Shown here in pieces: positions 5,634 to 5,882 of a stretch of DNA of 5,882 bases. This DNA is from Clostridia bacterium. GTDB taxonomy: Bacteria; Bacillota; Clostridia; Christensenellales; Borkfalkiaceae. The position numbers and the translations under genes are program-made. The stretch is taken from assembly GCA_017504065.1 (NCBI GenBank), contig JAFVRU010000181.1:1-5882 (forward strand). The letters run 5' to 3'. The notes under the pieces are model-generated. The model searched no databases and was not told the DNA's origin. It saw nothing but the letters and a program-made list of their open reading frames with translations. Positions within the stretch are counted from its first letter, which is position 1; every line of letters begins with the position of its first letter.

Positions 5634-5753
5634 CCCTATTACATAATTTTCTCCTTGCGAATTCCCGAAAATTACGGGTGTGTTAAGCGCGTAATGCGTT
5701 CCGCTGTTGTTTTCGTCTATACGGTTTTCCCCGTCATAGCGATTTGGATTCAA
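5631..5753 (-). CDS. Possible 40-codon small ORF or gene remnant in the integrase leader
   Basis: On the - strand a frame from TTG (5753-5751) to TAA (5633-5631) encodes 40 residues. It begins with NPNRYDGENRI and ends with SQGENYVIG. It is hydrophilic, rich in Asn and Gly, and has no membrane segment or Cys. The frame stays open about 9 codons upstream of the TTG to a TAA. Codon choice (GAC, AAC, CGT, GCG, ACG) resembles the coding style of the operon, which favours real or once-real coding sequence. Against it, there is no ATG and no Shine-Dalgarno before the TTG or the CTG four codons earlier. It may be a decayed 3' end of a lost gene or a leader peptide. Not recognised as any family. Confidence 0.3.
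   Translation of the reverse strand: MNPNRYDGENRIDENNSGTHYALNTPVIFGNSQGENYVIG
5639..5656 (-). promoter_or_regulatory. Strong ribosome site with ATG-TAA start-stop pair
   Basis: On the - strand AAGGAG (5656-5651), 6 bases, ATG (5644-5642) and immediately TAA (5641-5639), then TAG. The initiation signal is better than that of the integrase, yet it encodes only Met-stop. It overlaps the end of the 40-codon frame and lies about 70 bases before the integrase start. Confidence 0.5.
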
Positions 5754-5790
5754 TTGTGTATTCAGTTGTAATTTGGAATGTTAATACGAT

Positions 5791-5818
5791 ATTATATGCA
5801 ATCGTAAACATTTGTCAA
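5791..5818 (-). promoter_or_regulatory. Near-consensus promoter reading toward the integrase
   Basis: On the - strand TTGACA (5818-5813), a 16-bp spacer and TATAAT (5796-5791). Predicted start is near 5784, leaving a leader of about 210 nt before the integrase TTG. Both hexamers are perfect matches. One arm of a 9-bp inverted repeat (5805-5813) lies in its spacer and may be an operator half. Confidence 0.75.
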
Positions 5819-5871
5819 GCGTTTGGACGATAATTTTTTAGTAAGGGTCGTCATCAACGTAAAAATGTTTA
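5805..5871. repeat. 9-bp inverted repeat flanking the integrase promoter -35
   Basis: TAAACATTT (5805-5813) and AAATGTTTA (5863-5871) are exact reverse complements, with ATCG/TCGT-like flanks. The left arm lies between the -35 and -10 of the - strand promoter and the right arm is upstream of it. Together they could bind a regulator that loops or blocks the promoter. Confidence 0.35.
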
Positions 5872-5882
5872 TCGTCGTTGTC

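Larger units (their letters stand above)
5571..5882. other. 312-base region upstream of the integrase without a confident gene
   Basis: No convincing protein gene was found here. It holds the integrase ribosome site, a 12-bp palindrome, an ATG-TAA start-stop pair, a doubtful 40-codon frame, a strong - strand promoter and a 9-bp inverted repeat. The part right of 5820 has recurring CGTC/GTCGT words (for example 5848-5853 and 5872-5880) and probably belongs to the regulatory region of the next element gene beyond the edge. Confidence 0.6.

Noticed and set aside
5744..5772. Possible + strand promoter TTGGAT-17-TGTAAT
   Set aside because: Weak hexamers and no + strand gene follows within the window; the - strand promoter nearby is far better.
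5821..5882. Short CGTC/GTCGT words near the right edge as a CRISPR or iteron array
   Set aside because: The words are too short and irregularly spaced, with no repeat-spacer pattern; the region is cut by the window edge.

Overview
The window looks like chromosome of an anaerobic, moderate-GC Firmicutes (Clostridia-like) bacterium. The reasons are strong AAGGAG-type ribosome binding sites, tightly packed Fe-S and flavin redox genes of anaerobic type, consensus-like sigma-70/sigma-A promoters, and a tRNA with an encoded CCA. The taxon is an inference; no 16S or marker gene is present.

Region 1 (1-4032, + strand) is the 3' part of a redox operon. In order it holds the C-terminal end of an AsrB-like FAD/NAD(P) reductase with a [2Fe-2S] site; a 224-aa protein fusing a [2Fe-2S] ferredoxin domain to two [4Fe-4S] motifs; a 534-aa fumarate reductase/succinate dehydrogenase-type flavoprotein with all expected substrate-binding and catalytic residues; and a 464-aa membrane protein of the AspT/YidE/YbjL (AAEx) antiporter family. 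The first three genes are separated by only about 11-12 bases, and each stop codon overlaps the next Shine-Dalgarno. The simplest joint reading is electron flow from NAD(P)H through flavin and Fe-S centres to fumarate on a complex with no visible membrane anchor, with the fourth gene moving the dicarboxylate product or substrate (succinate, fumarate or aspartate exchange). A 14-bp hairpin lies between the flavoprotein and antiporter genes, and a good intrinsic terminator (4042-4081) closes the operon.

Region 2 (4082-4290) is a self-contained tRNA-Ser(CGA) gene: promoter, 90-nt tRNA with long variable arm and encoded CCA, and a strong terminator starting three bases after the CCA.

Region 3 (4291-5882) appears to be one end of an integrated mobile element. 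A 410-aa tyrosine recombinase on the - strand converges on the tRNA 3' end, its A+T content is visibly higher than that of the operon, and three TGGGTC repeats lie between it and the tRNA. Its roughly 210-nt upstream leader is unusual. It has a near-consensus - strand promoter (TTGACA, 16 bp, TATAAT), an open 40-codon frame without a clear ribosome site, a strong ribosome site in front of an ATG-TAA start-stop pair, a 12-bp perfect palindrome, and finally a TTG start for the integrase with a very close Shine-Dalgarno. The element continues past the right edge, so its cargo and its second attachment site cannot be seen.

No CRISPR array, rRNA or insertion sequence was seen. The best candidates for something new are the architecture of the fumarate reductase set with its RCK-less antiporter, and the integrase leader.
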